The notes: generated by a model from the sequence alone, not told the origin. A stretch of DNA of 64,000 nt from Centroberyx gerrardi (GCF_048128805.1 NC_136010.1:21789480-21853479); one strand, 5' to 3'; shown: positions 1 to 12,017, numbered from the stretch's first letter. Numbers and translations: made by a program.

Positions 1-723
1 ACCCTTGATCCAGGACAGAATGGGTGTCTGTTTTAAATACTGCCTGACAGACTTGTCATCTAAAGTAATGCAGATCTAGACCGCTGGTTTGGGACCAATA
101 TTTTCCCTCAGCCATAAAATCCCAACCCATTACACACCACATTTTTACCCCCTCTAAGTGGGTCTTTATCCCTGGCCCTGTCAGGATGTGCCACAACCCA
201 GTTTTGGCTGCTGACCCACCAGCTGAGAAACACTGGTCTGGTCTAGCATTGCTTATTATATTGCTACATTACCAGGCTGTATCATTTTACCATACCAGTC
301 ACAATCCTACTACATTAAGTCTAGATTAAATGACAGTTCTGTGTACTGAGCTTGGGGAAAAACACAGTTTTAGTAAGACGCTACCACCCTACACTGAACG
401 AAAGCACCATAGTCCGGCGAGAAGCCAGTATTTATTTCCACCAGTGCCCATGCCCAGCAAGGCTGGCAGCTGCCCAGTAACACTCTTGCAAAGTGGGGGG
501 TCCCCACCCGCCTGCTGAATCTCTGGGCACCAACTCCACTCAGCTCCATCATTTTACATGACTAAACTATACTCCTACATGACTATACTCCTCTCATCCA
601 GAAAAAAACAGGAGTCACGTGTTTCTTCACTCAGCAGCCAGGTTACTGCATGAAAAGCTGCTGTCATCAGTCTGGGTCTATATTCAGTTAGTAAATAACA
701 GACAGAAAGTTAGTTGATTAGAT

Positions 724-795
<72 letters not shown>

Positions 796-823
796 AAGTA
801 AGTGTGTGTGTAGGGGGGCTGGG

Positions 824-870
<47 letters not shown>
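724..870. repeat. Compound (GA)n-(TG)n-(GA)n microsatellite
   Basis: Directly visible: a GA run from about 726, a TG run from about 769 to 797, then a second GA run from about 830 to 869. Open frames through it are only runs of Ser-Leu or Thr-His and are not genes. Confidence 0.97.
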
Positions 871-873
<3 letters not shown>

Positions 874-1379
874 GAGCTGATGAGGGAGGAGATGAGAACC
901 TCACTCAAAACCTGTCCAGCCTGTCATTACACTGAACCCAGCTCATGTAATGTGTAGGAAGGTCATGCATGCCAATCCCTGAACTGTACATACAAGTAAT
1001 ACACAGGCAAGTAGCAACATGGATACATGCATGCATGACACATTCGCAAAAACCAATAATTTTGTGGATATCACAATAACCATAATACACTGCAACAAAC
1101 AGAGCTAAGAAAACGTTAAGATATGGATAAACGCTGTGTTTACAGTTTAAACTAACGGCTGTGCAGAGGAGTATGTATTGTCCTGGCGCTCTGCTGGCTG
1201 GAAAAGATGCCTAAAACATGTACCAACCCCTCGCTTCGTGACTGTGCAGCTCCCTGCGGCTGGTCACTTCAAAAATTAACACTTGCACGACCATTTTTTT
1301 TATTGACGTGTAAAATACACAATAATGCCGTTTTCTCACCACACGCATTTCGCAATATCGCAACAAAAGACCGCCACTA

Positions 1380-1720
1380 ACCTTGATCCGTTCGCCTCTT
1401 GTTATCCACTTGTTACAATGGAAATGTAACAGCATGAATCCCCAGTTAAGTTTCCGGACACTTGGGCAAAAACGAGCGCTGAACTCGACCGAAACTAAAG
1501 GAGGTCAGTGTAAAAATCAGGGGAGAGAGTGTCTGCGAAAAGCCTGGATGTTTTCTCCGGGTACCGTCGGCAAACAATGAGGAAAGGTTGTGTCTTCAAA
1601 CAGCTGTTTTCCAAAATGGAGTTAGCCGTGTCTCAGCCAATCAGAGCCGGCTGTGGAGTCTCCCACTCCTCTGTGGGCTGGAGCCAAGACTCCGAAGATG
1701 AAACGTTTAGCTTACTGATC
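1380..1720 (-). promoter_or_regulatory. Possible promoter and 5' exon of a leftward gene
   Basis: This stretch is richer in GC and CpG than its surroundings and holds a CCAAT-box core (ATTGG on the minus strand) near 1637-1641. On the minus strand a good donor consensus, AAG|GTTAGT, occurs near 1384, so a short untranslated or start exon of a gene running off the left edge is possible. No conserved protein was recognised in it. In human, SERINC3 lies next to TTPAL on this side, but nothing here shows serinc coding sequence. This is an inference from composition and two weak motifs. Confidence 0.3.
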
Positions 1721-3002
1721 ATTTTGGCATGGTGTAATTTAATTTTCATGTCACGGCAGCCTGTTTAGACACACATTCGACCATTAGACCGCCCATTTTA
1801 TAAGATTTTGTCCCAGTTAACCCTCACCTGGGAAGATTTCTGTTGTTGATTTAGTATTGAATTGTGTAACTGTCTGGGCAGTGATGTAGTGGGGGGTAAA
1901 TCCACATGCACTCAGTTTATACTCACCATTTATTCTGCAGAATAGTTTATCTACCCTGTTAGGCTGGTAGGAATCTAAATTCACAGTGTACATCATAGTA
2001 AGTTGTGTCTAGCTCGTGTATGTTAAATGAGGATAGGGACCTTTCAGAAAAACAGCAGAAATTGATTATTTTCTGAAAATGTAATTGATTTTTGGTTATG
2101 AAGGTCGTTTTTTTGGCCATATGATGATCACTTACTGGGGGTCATAGTTTACCCACCTAAATTACTGGAGATAATAGTGGTGAGAATTAAACTTATTTTA
2201 ATTTTTAATTGAATTGAACTTTTAGTTCCATTGAGATTAAATGTCTCTTGTCCAAGAAGCACCATGACAAATATAAAAACTGCAGACCAACAACATACAA
2301 CAATGTACAAAGTCACAATTCAAAATGACATAGGCCTAAGGGAAAGAGCAAAGTAAAACAACATGGAAAATCAAAACAGTCAAAATCATGCAAATGAAAG
2401 AATAAAGTAAAATTTTCTAATGCTCCAAATGACAATAGTCTAACAAACCAGTGGCCACATGGCCAAAACTGTTTAAATGATGACTAAAGTAAAGACAGCT
2501 CCTTATTGTTTAAAATAGCCACATTTATAAATGTTCTAATTAATTGGAGTCATTTCTAGTAAGTAAAATAATAGTGAACTATTCCTCATTTTGCTGGGGA
2601 CCAACTGAAATGAGAAACACTGATTTAGATGGTAATTTAAAGGGGTACAAACTCTATTCTAATGCAGAGGTTCCAAAATGTTTACATGCCAAAAACCCCA
2701 TATAGATAAGTGTTTGCACACAGACCGCTAGAGGACTGCATATCTGTCTACACTGTAGGTAAAAAGGCATGGAGAATACAGCCAAATTCATGCATTATTT
2801 TATAGTGCAATATTTCAGAAATAACATCAGAAATTAGACTATTTCTGATGTTGCTGGGGCCTCAGACCCACTTTGGGAACCACTGCTCTCAAAACATTCC
2901 CAACTTCCCCTCAACATGAACACACTGTACCATCATCCTCTGCCAATATCAGCATCCATAACGCAAACAATACACAAACTGCATTTTCCATTTGAAACTG
3001 AG

Positions 3003-3008
3003 TTTATT
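3003..3008 (-). terminator. ttpal: Candidate poly(A) signal of ttpal
   Basis: AATAAA on the minus strand, about 1.1 kb past the ttpal stop codon. The stretch 3000-4136 has no competing gene and fits a 3' untranslated region. No transcript evidence is available here, and other A-rich signals closer to the stop cannot be excluded. Confidence 0.45.
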
Positions 3009-4136
3009 GTCTTCACTACCATCAATGAATGTTCTGCAACATGATATATCTTGTAATAACAGACATGCTTAAAAATCAAAAATATTTGTAACATTTGGAA
3101 TGCAACTAAGAGACAAAACAAAAACATTCAAGTTAGCTACAGACTACCAGATGAAAACAGATGCAACATTATTGCACATTTCTAATCTCTAAATGGCCTT
3201 TTGTAAAAATTTGGCAAACCGGACATCTATAAGTAAATACTGAGTGTTCTATCAATGTAATTCTGTAACTTCTGAAATAGGTAATGGCCCTGTGTTAAGA
3301 CTGAGTGATGAGACACAGGCAAGTGGTTCAACGTTGGTGTAAAATGCAAAAGAAAACATAAGGCAGATTATCTGAATTTAGAAAAATAATCCTCTGTACT
3401 TTCAGTAGATTCAAGCTAGAGAGGAATAAAGCATCAACTGAACAAAGGCCTTGAAACACATAAGTTCGGAATTCAGCGTGAACATTTAAATCTACCAGGT
3501 TTTTCTTTTTGCCACAGTAATCAGCTATTTACAATTACAAACAAAGAAGAGTGTATGTATATCCATTCTTATGTAAGACGAGCCCTGATGAGAATGCACA
3601 TGAATATTGCTTTGGTACACACAAATTCAACATGATTTATCATACATCCCCAGGAAAATCTACTGATTTCTAAACAGATTAAGGCAATGTATAAGACGGG
3701 TAGATATACAAAATAGTGTTTCGACCTTTGAACAGTTGCAGGGCAATCTAACCGTGCAGAAAGAGCAGGAATGGCCTGTGTACAGCCTACTATGCAGATA
3801 CTGAACAAATAGAAGAGATGCAAGCCTTTTTTAGAATTCTTCCTCAGTGGAAAATATTAAATACCAGGGATAAATTCATACAGGCCACCAATAATGGATA
3901 AACATGCATTGGCTCACAGCGAAAGCTTCCTTGCCAGAGCCTAAAGCTGCCTTGGAACTATGATCGAATGCTGGGCTATGTGTAGACTAGAGAGCACTAT
4001 TCGTCTATTGTAGTGCTGCTATGTTAGTAAAATAAATAATGTACAATATTGGCAACTTGCCCCGTAAAACTCTAAACACATGTTTCAAAAGAAACAGAAA
4101 ATGTCCTCTCAGTGATGGGAGTGTGTCTGCAGTGTG

Positions 4137-6325
4137 TCAGTAGCAGTAGTAGAGCTGAGAGCGCAGGCCCCTGAAGGAGTCATCGTCCTGCCCGCCGGCC
4201 TGCTCCCCTTCATACAGCATGGAGTCTGGCAGCACTACGCCCTCTAGTGGATCCGGCTGGCAGAACTCCACTATGAACTCCTCTTCCGAGGCCAGCAGTA
4301 TCCTGGACCAGGCGGACATGTCCAGGTGGCCCGCCATGCCGCCGTACTCCTCCGGCAGGACGGAGCGGGGGATGTTCCGGTGCAGGGAGCGCAGGTCCGA
4401 CCCGTGGAGGATGTACTGTGCGTGAAGACAAGCAAACACACCGCGGCAGTGACGTCATCAGTCTCACCATCAGCGTCATTGTTCGCACAAACACAAAGCA
4501 ATCCTTCTGCAGAGATTCTGGGAAATATGTGGTTTGCTCATCTGAATGTATTCAGAAAAGAAAGTGCTTGGCCAACACTTGTGCCAATTTACAAATCCAT
4601 GAACCTAGAAGGCTCCTAGTAATAAACAACGAACTTATAATATAAAGACATATTCCCACATTAGTGTCACCCATGCCAAACGGTCCTGAAACATGTATTG
4701 GAAATGTGTCCACAGGCCAGATTAAAATCAACTAGTACTTTGGAGCATAGGGTTTGGATAAAACAGAGGCAAATAACTCAAAGTAGTCCTTTGTTTAACA
4801 CAAAAGAGTCAGAGACAATACAAGGAACAATAGTTACCCTCTCTGCCATCTTCTCCTTAAGAAAAGGCTTAATTATAGCGAAGATTCCTTTGAAAATCCG
4901 GGGCTCGTTAATTATGTTAACGGCCTTGATTCTGATTGGGAAGCCATCCTGTGGATTAGAGGAGAAAATTGTATTCAGGACAGAATTGTTTTGTGTGTTT
5001 TGTGTGCTGTAAATATAACACACACACTCTCCAGTCATGACAATCTCAACATGCAACATAAAGTACTGGTGTTGTAAATGAGCTCATTTTTTTTTCATTT
5101 GCTGTGTAATTATAAAGTAAAGTGACTATTTGACTCTACTCAGCATATTTTTTACAGCAGTCTTTCTCAGAACTAGATGAGAATAAGCAAAATAAAAGTC
5201 TTTGGCTCTTTACATTTAAATAATTCCATTTAATTTATGTATAAAGGTGGATAGCCTATCATCAGCTCTCAGATTTCTCACCTGGAGAATGCTCACAACC
5301 TTCTTGGCGAGGAACGGGCCTGGATTGGATGCTTGGGACATGCCCACCCCAGTGTAGTCGGCCAGGATAACAATACCGTTCACCTGAGTTTCCTCCGGCT
5401 GGATCAGCTTCTCCAGAGTCAGATAAATAGCTCTCACATTGTCAACAAATGGATAGTCATTCGGTTTCCATTTCCCTGTAAGAAGGAGATCGTGTTGACT
5501 CATAGAATAATCAGTAACAGGCCATTAGTCATAGAGTACGTACTTAGATTTAAAAGATGCACTGAGCTTGAGCTCTACTGAAAATGCGAAGGCAGAATGT
5601 AAGACGGTCATGCAAATTGTTATTCAAGAACGGCTTATTCATTAAAATCAAAAGCAGATCTGTCCCAGAAGCTGACACCAACCTGGCCGCAGACAGAGGA
5701 TGTATCGCCCGTTGGGGTCCGGGTGCGGCAGGACCGTGAGGAAGCCCAGGTCCAGCACGTGTTTCACCGTGGACGGCTTCAGGTCCTGGAACACCTCGGG
5801 CCAAGCCTTCCGCCCCCCGTGGTAATTGAGCAGCAGCTGCAGGGCGCGGTCGTAGTCAAACTTCCTGGCCCGCAGGAAGCGCAGCAGGAAGGCGTCATCC
5901 AGCCGGGTCCTGAGGTTGGGCTGGTCCTTCAGGGTCAGGTGGGAAAACAAGTTCAGCTGATAAAAGGCTCAGCTATTTCCAACCAGCGTGTCAAACACAC
6001 AGTGAAATCCAGCTACACTTGGAAAACAGAGGGTGTTGTGACTAAATACTATTTACTAACAATAATATTAAGGAGAGGAAGAAGAGGAAATTTAGGCTCA
6101 ATATGGCTAAACAACCTTCAGGATCATGTCTCTCAGTGCTTGGACGTCCCGAAGACGCCATTCTGGTTTCTCCTGGAGCTCCTCCCGCGCCTTGGCCACC
6201 AGCTCAGGGGTCAGAGTGCAGGAGTAGATGGGCGGAGGCGGGCCGGGGAACCAGCTGTGTCCGGCAGCCGCTGACGGTTCCACTGGAGGAGACCTGAGAT
6301 CGATGGATTCATGCTGATCGGCCAT
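4137..6325 (-). CDS. ttpal: Alpha-tocopherol transfer protein-like (CRAL-TRIO lipid carrier)
   Basis: Five coding exons on the minus strand: 6325-6116, 5926-5683, 5475-5282, 4948-4838 and 4415-4137. All have GT/AG borders and compatible phases, giving 1038 nt and 345 aa (human TTPAL is about 342). The start at 6325 follows a splice acceptor just upstream (about 6344), so the longer open frame reaching 6376 is intronic. The N-terminus is Pro-rich; a CRAL-TRIO N-terminal helical domain (about residues 40-100, with EKPEWRLRDVQALRD and DDAFLLRFLRARKFDYDRAL) is followed by the CRAL-TRIO pocket (about 115-280, with NGIVILADYTGV and INEPRIFKGIFAIIKPFLKEK). The C-terminus ends SQLYYCY. The family binds small lipophilic ligands in cytosol and moves them between membranes; the ligand of TTPAL itself is less clear than that of TTPA. 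Identification is close to certain because near-identical blocks recur along the full length. Confidence 0.96.
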
Positions 6326-6841
6326 GGACTGACTGGGTGTCGCTGATGGGAAAGCAAGAAACAAGTGGACAATCACAGATTATCAGGCTGGGAAAACAGA
6401 ACAACACAGAAAGACTAGGCTATCGGCATCTGGCAGGTCTCACACTGAAGCCATTATCACAGTTTGTCACCCACTTAGAAATACCAATTAACCTTAATTG
6501 AACATTAAAGGCTGGAAATCAAACGTAATTATCCCCTCACAGGAAGAGTGGGGAAAGTCCCTCACAGCAATGAAACACACAGCAGCGCAAACATGTTCAC
6601 TTTATGTCTTTGCTAAGCAATGATGCAGAACCTCAGCCCCCCGAACTGGCTAATATAAACTGACCCTGAACACAACCGATGCGACAGTCTACCAAAATCA
6701 GTGTAAAGACTGAATACCAACCCGAGTATGCGTGCAATAATAACCTTTTAGGAAAAATATAGACGACATTTATCAGCATCCATTGGAATGGAATAAAACG
6801 GTCGCACAAAAAACATAACAAACCAAAAATCACAACCAACC

Positions 6842-6900
6842 TGCCAGGAAAATCCTGTGACCAATTCCGGGTAAAGAGACGACGCGCTCTCATTGGTCCA
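6842..6900 (-). promoter_or_regulatory. ttpal: Probable 5' untranslated exon and promoter side of ttpal
   Basis: The ttpal coding start lies just after a splice acceptor, so a non-coding first exon must lie upstream. A donor GGCAG|GTTGGT sits at about 6842 on the minus strand, preceded by a CpG-bearing stretch (6870-6940). The exon start is not defined by the sequence alone. Confidence 0.4.
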
Positions 6901-7439
6901 TCTGTAGCATGTGATGCATTACAGTGGGACTACGTCATTTGCTGTTTGGTAGGTTATGCTGCCTTCAGGCACTCCTCGTAAAATCTTTATTCCGACTTCG
7001 GAAGCTGTGAATTCAACAAAATAACAAAAAAAGGACCCTGTGACAATAGCAGTGTTTTGGTGGCTATAGTTTGAGCAAACTTTCCTCTTCACTTCTTTTT
7101 GCAGCGGCACATTTTCACCAGGTATGTCATTGATGTTTCAATTATTTATTAGCCAAAAGTTGTGCATACATTACCTGTACTTGAACGTCACATCTTGGCA
7201 ACTCGATTATCATAGAAATTACCCGGTTTCTAGGTTGTACATAATATAATACTTCCATGGTCGTACCACCATGGTTGCTGATAACGGTGATACTCATTAT
7301 TACGATATGTTCGACAGCACATGCAGGCAGCATTGTTACAGGCATTGTAACAATGTGTCAAAACAACGGAACTGTGGAGGACCAAAATAGTCACAATTAA
7401 ATAAATAAATATGTCAGATTTTCAATAGGGTTCTGGAGA

Positions 7440-8292
7440 CAAGATGGCCATTGCAAAATTGCAAGACCATTTCTGTCATGATTTTGATGTATGTTTGGGG
7501 TCGTTGTCTGGTTGAAAGGTCCTTCCACGGCCAAGTCTCAACCTCCTGGCAGAGGCAACCAGGTTTTGGGCTAAAATATCCTGATACTTAGTGGAATTCA
7601 TTATGCCATCGATCTTAACAAGATCTGGACCACTAGCAGTAAAACATCCCCAAAGCATCAAAGATCCTCTACCACATTTCACTGTGGGCATCCGGTGCTT
7701 TTCCTTGTATGCAGTCGTCTTCAAACATGCCGATGGTGTGTATGGCCAAAAAGTTCCATTTTGGTGTCTTCTGACCACAACACACAATTTCAATTGTAGT
7801 TCCAGTGATGCTTGGCAAAGTTCAGGCGCTTCAGTTTATGGGTTGCATAGGCGTCTAACTGTTGATTTTGACACTTGATAACCTCAGCATTCCACTCAAC
7901 TGTGCAGTTGTGAAACTGTGATCCTTGGGTTCCTCTTTGCCTCCCTCGCCATCTTCCCCACTGTTCATGGGGACAATATGCACATGCGTCCTCTTCCTGG
8001 TGAATTTGCAACTGTTCCAGATTTCTAAAACTTTTTGATTATTGCTCTGACTGTAGTGGTATTTTACTATCTGTCTCCTCTGAGTTGAAAGCTCTTTGAT
8101 TTTCCACAGTGATGGATGACAAATGGATTTTACATGTGTGCAACCTCATATTATGACCCCAGTGAAACAGCAAATGATGAAAGCAATACAGTTTCTGGAT
8201 TCTGAGATCAATTTAAAAAAAATAGAAATTTATTTATTTTATAAATTCTGCTCATTTTTATGAAGGGTGACAATAACTCTGGAGTTGACTGT
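7440..8292 (-). mobile_element. Degenerate Tc1/mariner-like DNA transposon
   Basis: The minus strand carries transposase remnants in two frames. Bases 7476-7793 encode GSLMLWGCFTASGPDLVKIDG and a later FQPDNDPKHTSKS block, where the DND-PKHT segment contains the second catalytic Asp region of the DDE domain. Bases 7790-8011 hold an RLNFAKHHWN-like piece out of frame with it. The high-coordinate end (about 8260-8292) reads on the minus strand as CAGTCAACTCCAGAGTTATT, a typical terminal sequence of a fish Tc1-like family. The matching left terminal repeat was not found and the N-terminal DNA-binding region is not readable. This is an old, inactive copy. Confidence 0.85.
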
Positions 8293-8474
8293 ATATGTAT
8301 ATGTATATGTATCATGCAATTCCTGTATGATACTTTCTGAATTTTACAATGCATCAATTCACTCAATAAATGAAAAAAAAATTGACTGACATGGATTGAT
8401 TGCAATGCAACACTGAATTTATTTTTTGCAGTGGGATTTCAGTCCCTCTTCAGTTTCCTCTGACGGAAGAAGCG

Positions 8475-11172
8475 TCAGACTCTGTTCTTCTTCTTCTTGG
8501 TCTTTTTGATCTCTGAAAAATAAAAGAGGACAATCAATGCCTCAGTTCATCTTGATGGAAGTAGACATGAGCTACAGTGTGAGCGGACCTGATGAAGAAC
8601 TCCTACCTGATGTGGTGGAGGATTGTTGCACCTCCTCCTTCTCCTCAGTGCCAACCAAGCTGCTGGTCAAGCCTTCCTGGACTGGAGTAATGGCAGGAGC
8701 TTCAGTAGGGATGGTCAGAGGAACCAGAGGAGCTTCAATAGCGAGGCTCAGAGGAACCACAGGAGCTTCAATAGGGAGGCTCAGAGGAACCAGAGGAGCT
8801 TCAGTAGCGAGGGTCAGAGAAACCAGAGGAGCTTCAGTAGGGAGGCACAGAGGAACCAGAGGAGCTTCAGTTGGGTGGCTCAGAGGAACCACAGGAGCTT
8901 CAGTAGGGAGGCTCACAGGAACCGGAGGAGCTTCAGTAGGGAGGCTCAGAGGAACCAGAGGAGCTTCAGTAGGGAGGCTCACAAGAACCACTGGAGCTTC
9001 AATAGGGAGGCTCAGAGGAACCAGAGGAGCTTCAGTAGGGAGGCTCAGAGGAACCAGAGGAGCTTCAGTAGGGAGGCTCACAAGAACCACTGGAGCTTCA
9101 ATAGGGAGGCTCAGAGGAACCAGAGGAGCTTCAGTAGGGAGGCTCAGAGGAACCACAGGAGCTTCAGGGAGGTTCAGAGGAACCACATAAGCTTCAGTAG
9201 GGAGGCTCAGAGGAACCACAGGAGCTTCAATAGAGAGGCTCAGAGGAACCACAGGAGCTTCAGGGAGGTTCAGATGAACCACATGAGGTTCAGTAGGGAG
9301 GCTCAGAGGAACCACAGGAGCTTCAATAGAGAGGCTCAGAGGAACCAGAGGAGCTTCAGTAGCGAGGGTCAGTGGAACCAGAGGAGCTTCAGTAGGGAGG
9401 CTCAGATGAACCAGAGGAGCTTCAGCTGGGAGGCACAGAGGAACCAGAGGAGCTTCAGCTGGGAGGCTCAGATGAACCAGAGGAGCTTCAGTAGCGAGGC
9501 TCAGAGGAACCAGAGGAGCTTCAGTAGGGAGGCTCACAAGAACCACTGGAGCTTCAATAGGGAGGCTCAGAGGAACCAGAGGAGCTTCAGTAGGGAGGCT
9601 CAGAGGAACCACAGGAGCTTCAGGGAGGTTCAGAGGAACCACATAAGCTTCAGTAGGGAGGCTCAGAGGAACCACAGGAGCTTCAATAGAGAGGCTCAGA
9701 GGAACCACAGGAGCTTCAGGGAGGTTCAGATGAACCACATGAGGTTCAGTAGGGAGGCTCAGAGGAACCACAGGAGCTTCAATAGAGAGGCTCAGAGGAA
9801 CCAGAGGAGCTTCAGTAGCGAGGGTCAGTGGAACCAGAGGAGCTTCAGTAGGGAGGCTCAGATGAACCAGAGGAGCTTCAGCTGGGAGGCACAGAGGAAC
9901 CAGAGGAGCTTCAGCTGGGAGGCTCAGATGAACCAGAGGAGCTTCAGTAGCGAGGCTCAGATGAACCACATGAGCTTCAGTAGGGAGGTTCACAGGAACC
10001 ACAGGGACTTCAGTAGGGAGGCCCAGAGGAACCACAGGGACTTCAGTAGGGAGGCCCAGAGGAACCACAGGAGCTTCAGTAGGGAGGCTCAGAGGAACCA
10101 CAGGTCCTTCAGTAGGGAGGCTCACAGGAACCACAGGAGCTTCAGTAGGGAGGCTCAGAGGAACCAGAGGAGCTTCAGTAGGAAGGCTCAGAGGAACCAG
10201 AGGAGCTTCAGCAGCGAGGCTCAGTGGAACCACAGGAGCTTCAGTAGGGAGAGTCAGAGGAACCAGAGCAGCTGAACCAACAGCAGAGTCCCTTTCTGGG
10301 CTTGGTGTTGTGTCCTTTTCCAGGCTGGGCTCTTCGTTCAAATCTCCATCAAGGGGGGTGGAGTTTACGGCTCCATCCACTACAGCTGGCTGGGTGGAAT
10401 CATTTAGTTCCACCTAAAGAGGGAGAGAAGCTGTTTGAATTTTAGAAAAAAAATATTTCTTTTTTACTATACAGTATCTTATCCAGCTACTCAATCATAC
10501 ATCTGCACAGGTCTTCTTACCTCTTTGGTGGTCAGCACTTGTTTCTGTGGCTCGAACATCACACAGATTTCCTCCACTGTGACGTCAACGATCCTGGTCA
10601 GCAGCTCTGGCCCAAAGAGCTTCAGCTTCTCCAGCAGGATGTCTGGAGTGTACTTCTCTCTGACCTTGTTCTGGATAGAAAGGACCTTCTTATCCCGGAT
10701 GGAGCGGGAGAAGGCAGCCTGATGGTCCGTGGAGGTCAGAGAGGCGGAGAGCTTATCCTCAACGGCCTTTGTGAGTCCAACGGCCAGGTCACTGAGCTGC
10801 AGCAGGGGTACGGACAAGAGGATCGCCGGATTAATCCAGAAGTCCTGCAGCACTTTGGGCACAACCAGCATCACCACCTCCTGGGGGCCGAGGAGGCTGG
10901 AGCTGGGCTGCTGCTTCTCCATCAGGCTCCTGATGGCTTTGTCAGCCAGACGGATGATCTGAGGGTCTCTGTCGATGAGAGTCGCTCAAAATGAGTTGAA
11001 ATACACATTTTCTGAAAAGACACAATTTCCCCACGGGAATCATTCAAGTTTCATCTTATCTCATAAATGTGACTTACTGAAAACAAGGACTGTTGGCTTC
11101 AGGTGAGTTGAGCACGATTCGGGCTAAAAACTCAATAACCATCAGTTTCATGCTGATGTTCACCTCCCACAT
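8475..11172 (-). CDS. Unrecognised protein: helical N-terminal part plus about 48 tandem 11-residue repeats
   Basis: Four exons join in phase on the minus strand: 11172-11078, 10968-10521, 10413-8607 and 8512-8475 (2388 nt, 795 aa if translation starts at the ATG that opens the first one). Residues 1-180 are rich in predicted helix (MKLMVIEFLARIVLNSPEA, LLQLSDLAVGLTKAVEDKL, YTPDILLEKLKLFGPELLTR) with no signal peptide and no motif I can name. About 50 acidic/Ser residues follow, then about 524 residues of an 11-aa repeat with consensus P-T-E-A-P-(V/L)-V-P-L-S-L, then an acidic/Ser linker and a short Lys-rich tail (KKTKKKKNRV). Two further minus-strand exon candidates upstream, 12383-12312 and 12201-12083, join each other in phase but not to 11172 (see findings). 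The real start may therefore lie upstream, or the gene may be broken. I do not recognise the family; function unknown. Confidence 0.7.
8695..10266 (-). repeat. 33-bp coding minisatellite, about 48 units, with a 456-bp higher-order duplication
   Basis: Seen directly: 33-bp units (some 30 bp, dropping one codon) run head to tail through the long exon of the unrecognised gene. The unit length is a multiple of three, so the frame stays open. Within the array, 9036-9505 recurs at 9492-9961 with an offset of exactly 456 bp and no difference that I could find by eye, which means a recent unequal exchange or replication slip. The opposite strand is open over the same span because the repeat has no stop in two frames. 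Confidence 0.97.
11025..11066. repeat. Short LINE/SINE-like tail
   Basis: Contains 'ccccacgggaatcattcaag' followed by 'tttcatcttatctcat', closely similar to the repeat tail at about 56725-56770 of this window. It lies in the intron between two exons of the unrecognised gene. Only the tail is recognisable. Confidence 0.5.
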
Positions 11173-11389
11173 CTGAAACAAGAAATGGGATGCACCATTA
11201 AGATTTGACATATTTACAGGATCAATCGAGTGTTTTGTGATAATTTACTCCAAACTGAGTCTTTTCATGATCTTGGTCTTACCACCGTGAGGAGAGATCA
11301 AATCTCCACAATCTTCAAATGGAAAGAAAACAGAAGGTTCATCTTAACTGTTGCTCTATTTTCTTCTCATTAGTAACAGACTAGCTTAA

Positions 11390-12017
11390 AGGAATAGTTC
11401 ACCCAAAAATGAAAATTCAGTCATTATCTACTCACCCCCATGCCAGTAGAAAATCGGGTAAAGTTTGTTAGTCCATACAACAGATGGACAGACAGACAGT
11501 TAAAAAAATAACGGAAAATAACCATAAAATGGCTCCATGCAGCTCTTACAGCATAATCCAAGTCTCTTGAAGTCAAAAGATCCCAAAGTGACTTGAAAAG
11601 ACCAACATTTACACCATTATTTAGCTGAAATCGCCACTCTAGCTGTTGATTTAAAAAAAATCGCACACCCCGGCCTCGATAGGTAAGACTAGCTCAAATT
11701 ACCAGAAACAAGACTCCCGGTTTGGCCGTTTAGCCTTCCAAATAAAAGTGCAAGATTTTAAAATAGAAATACTGTTTTAAAGCAATTATTTTGTATTTAA
11801 TTGTCAAATTCAATAAGTGAGCACCCATATTAATGTTTGATGTCATAATAATGATGAAAAATGCCATAAAATGTGCCATTTTTAACTATAAACACTGCAT
11901 GTATTGCACTGTGCAGAATACATACAGAAGATGGACATAAAACATTAAACCGATTTTCTACTAGCATGGGGGTGAGTAGATAATGACTGAATTTTCATTT
12001 TTGGGTGAACTATTCCT
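11390..12017. mobile_element. Non-autonomous inverted-repeat DNA element with TTAA target duplication
   Basis: The two ends are inverted repeats of about 68 bp starting AGGAATAGTTCACCCAAAAA on each strand; they are identical for the first 52 bases, with one mismatch soon after. The element is flanked on both sides by TTAA (11386-11389 and 12018-12021), read as the target-site duplication. It has no coding capacity. TTAA duplication is known for Kolobok and piggyBac superfamilies, and this terminal sequence is like abundant fish MITE families. It is inserted in an intron of the unrecognised repeat-tail gene. The near-identity of the ends suggests a fairly young copy. Confidence 0.9.

Larger units (their letters stand above)
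1..2990. other. Left-end intergenic stretch, repeat-rich
   Basis: No convincing coding exon was found. Bases about 60-245 and 2640-2890 each carry text typical of fish interspersed repeats ending in phrases like 'gggaaccactg'; about 2200-2350 resembles a fish LINE/SINE tail ('gagattaaatgtctcttgtccaagaagcacc'-type, shortened here). A compound microsatellite lies at 724-870. The GC-richer part around 1380-1720 is listed separately as a possible promoter. The family names of these repeats are not certain. Confidence 0.5.

Noticed and set aside
710-908. Ser-Leu and Thr-His rich open frames on the minus strand
   Set aside because: Translations of the GA/TG microsatellite, with no start context or splice signals.
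4449-4456. A second perfect TGACGTCA, in ttpal intron 4
   Set aside because: Far from a start site and just outside a coding exon; a single 8-bp match in 64 kb is expected by chance.
5723-6274. A 183-codon plus-strand open frame across ttpal exons 1 and 2
   Set aside because: It is the antisense shadow of conserved ttpal exons and runs through an intron.
8623-10275. A 550-codon plus-strand open frame (R-E-A-Q-R-N-Q-R-S-F-S repeats) and a 217-codon one at 8537-9190
   Set aside because: Both are the opposite strand of the 33-bp coding array. The repeat length is a multiple of three and the unit has no stop in these frames, so they stay open by arithmetic. The minus strand has correct splice borders and flanking exons; these do not.
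10539-10994. A 151-codon plus-strand open frame
   Set aside because: Antisense shadow of the 448-nt exon of the unrecognised gene; that exon joins in phase to neighbours on the minus strand.
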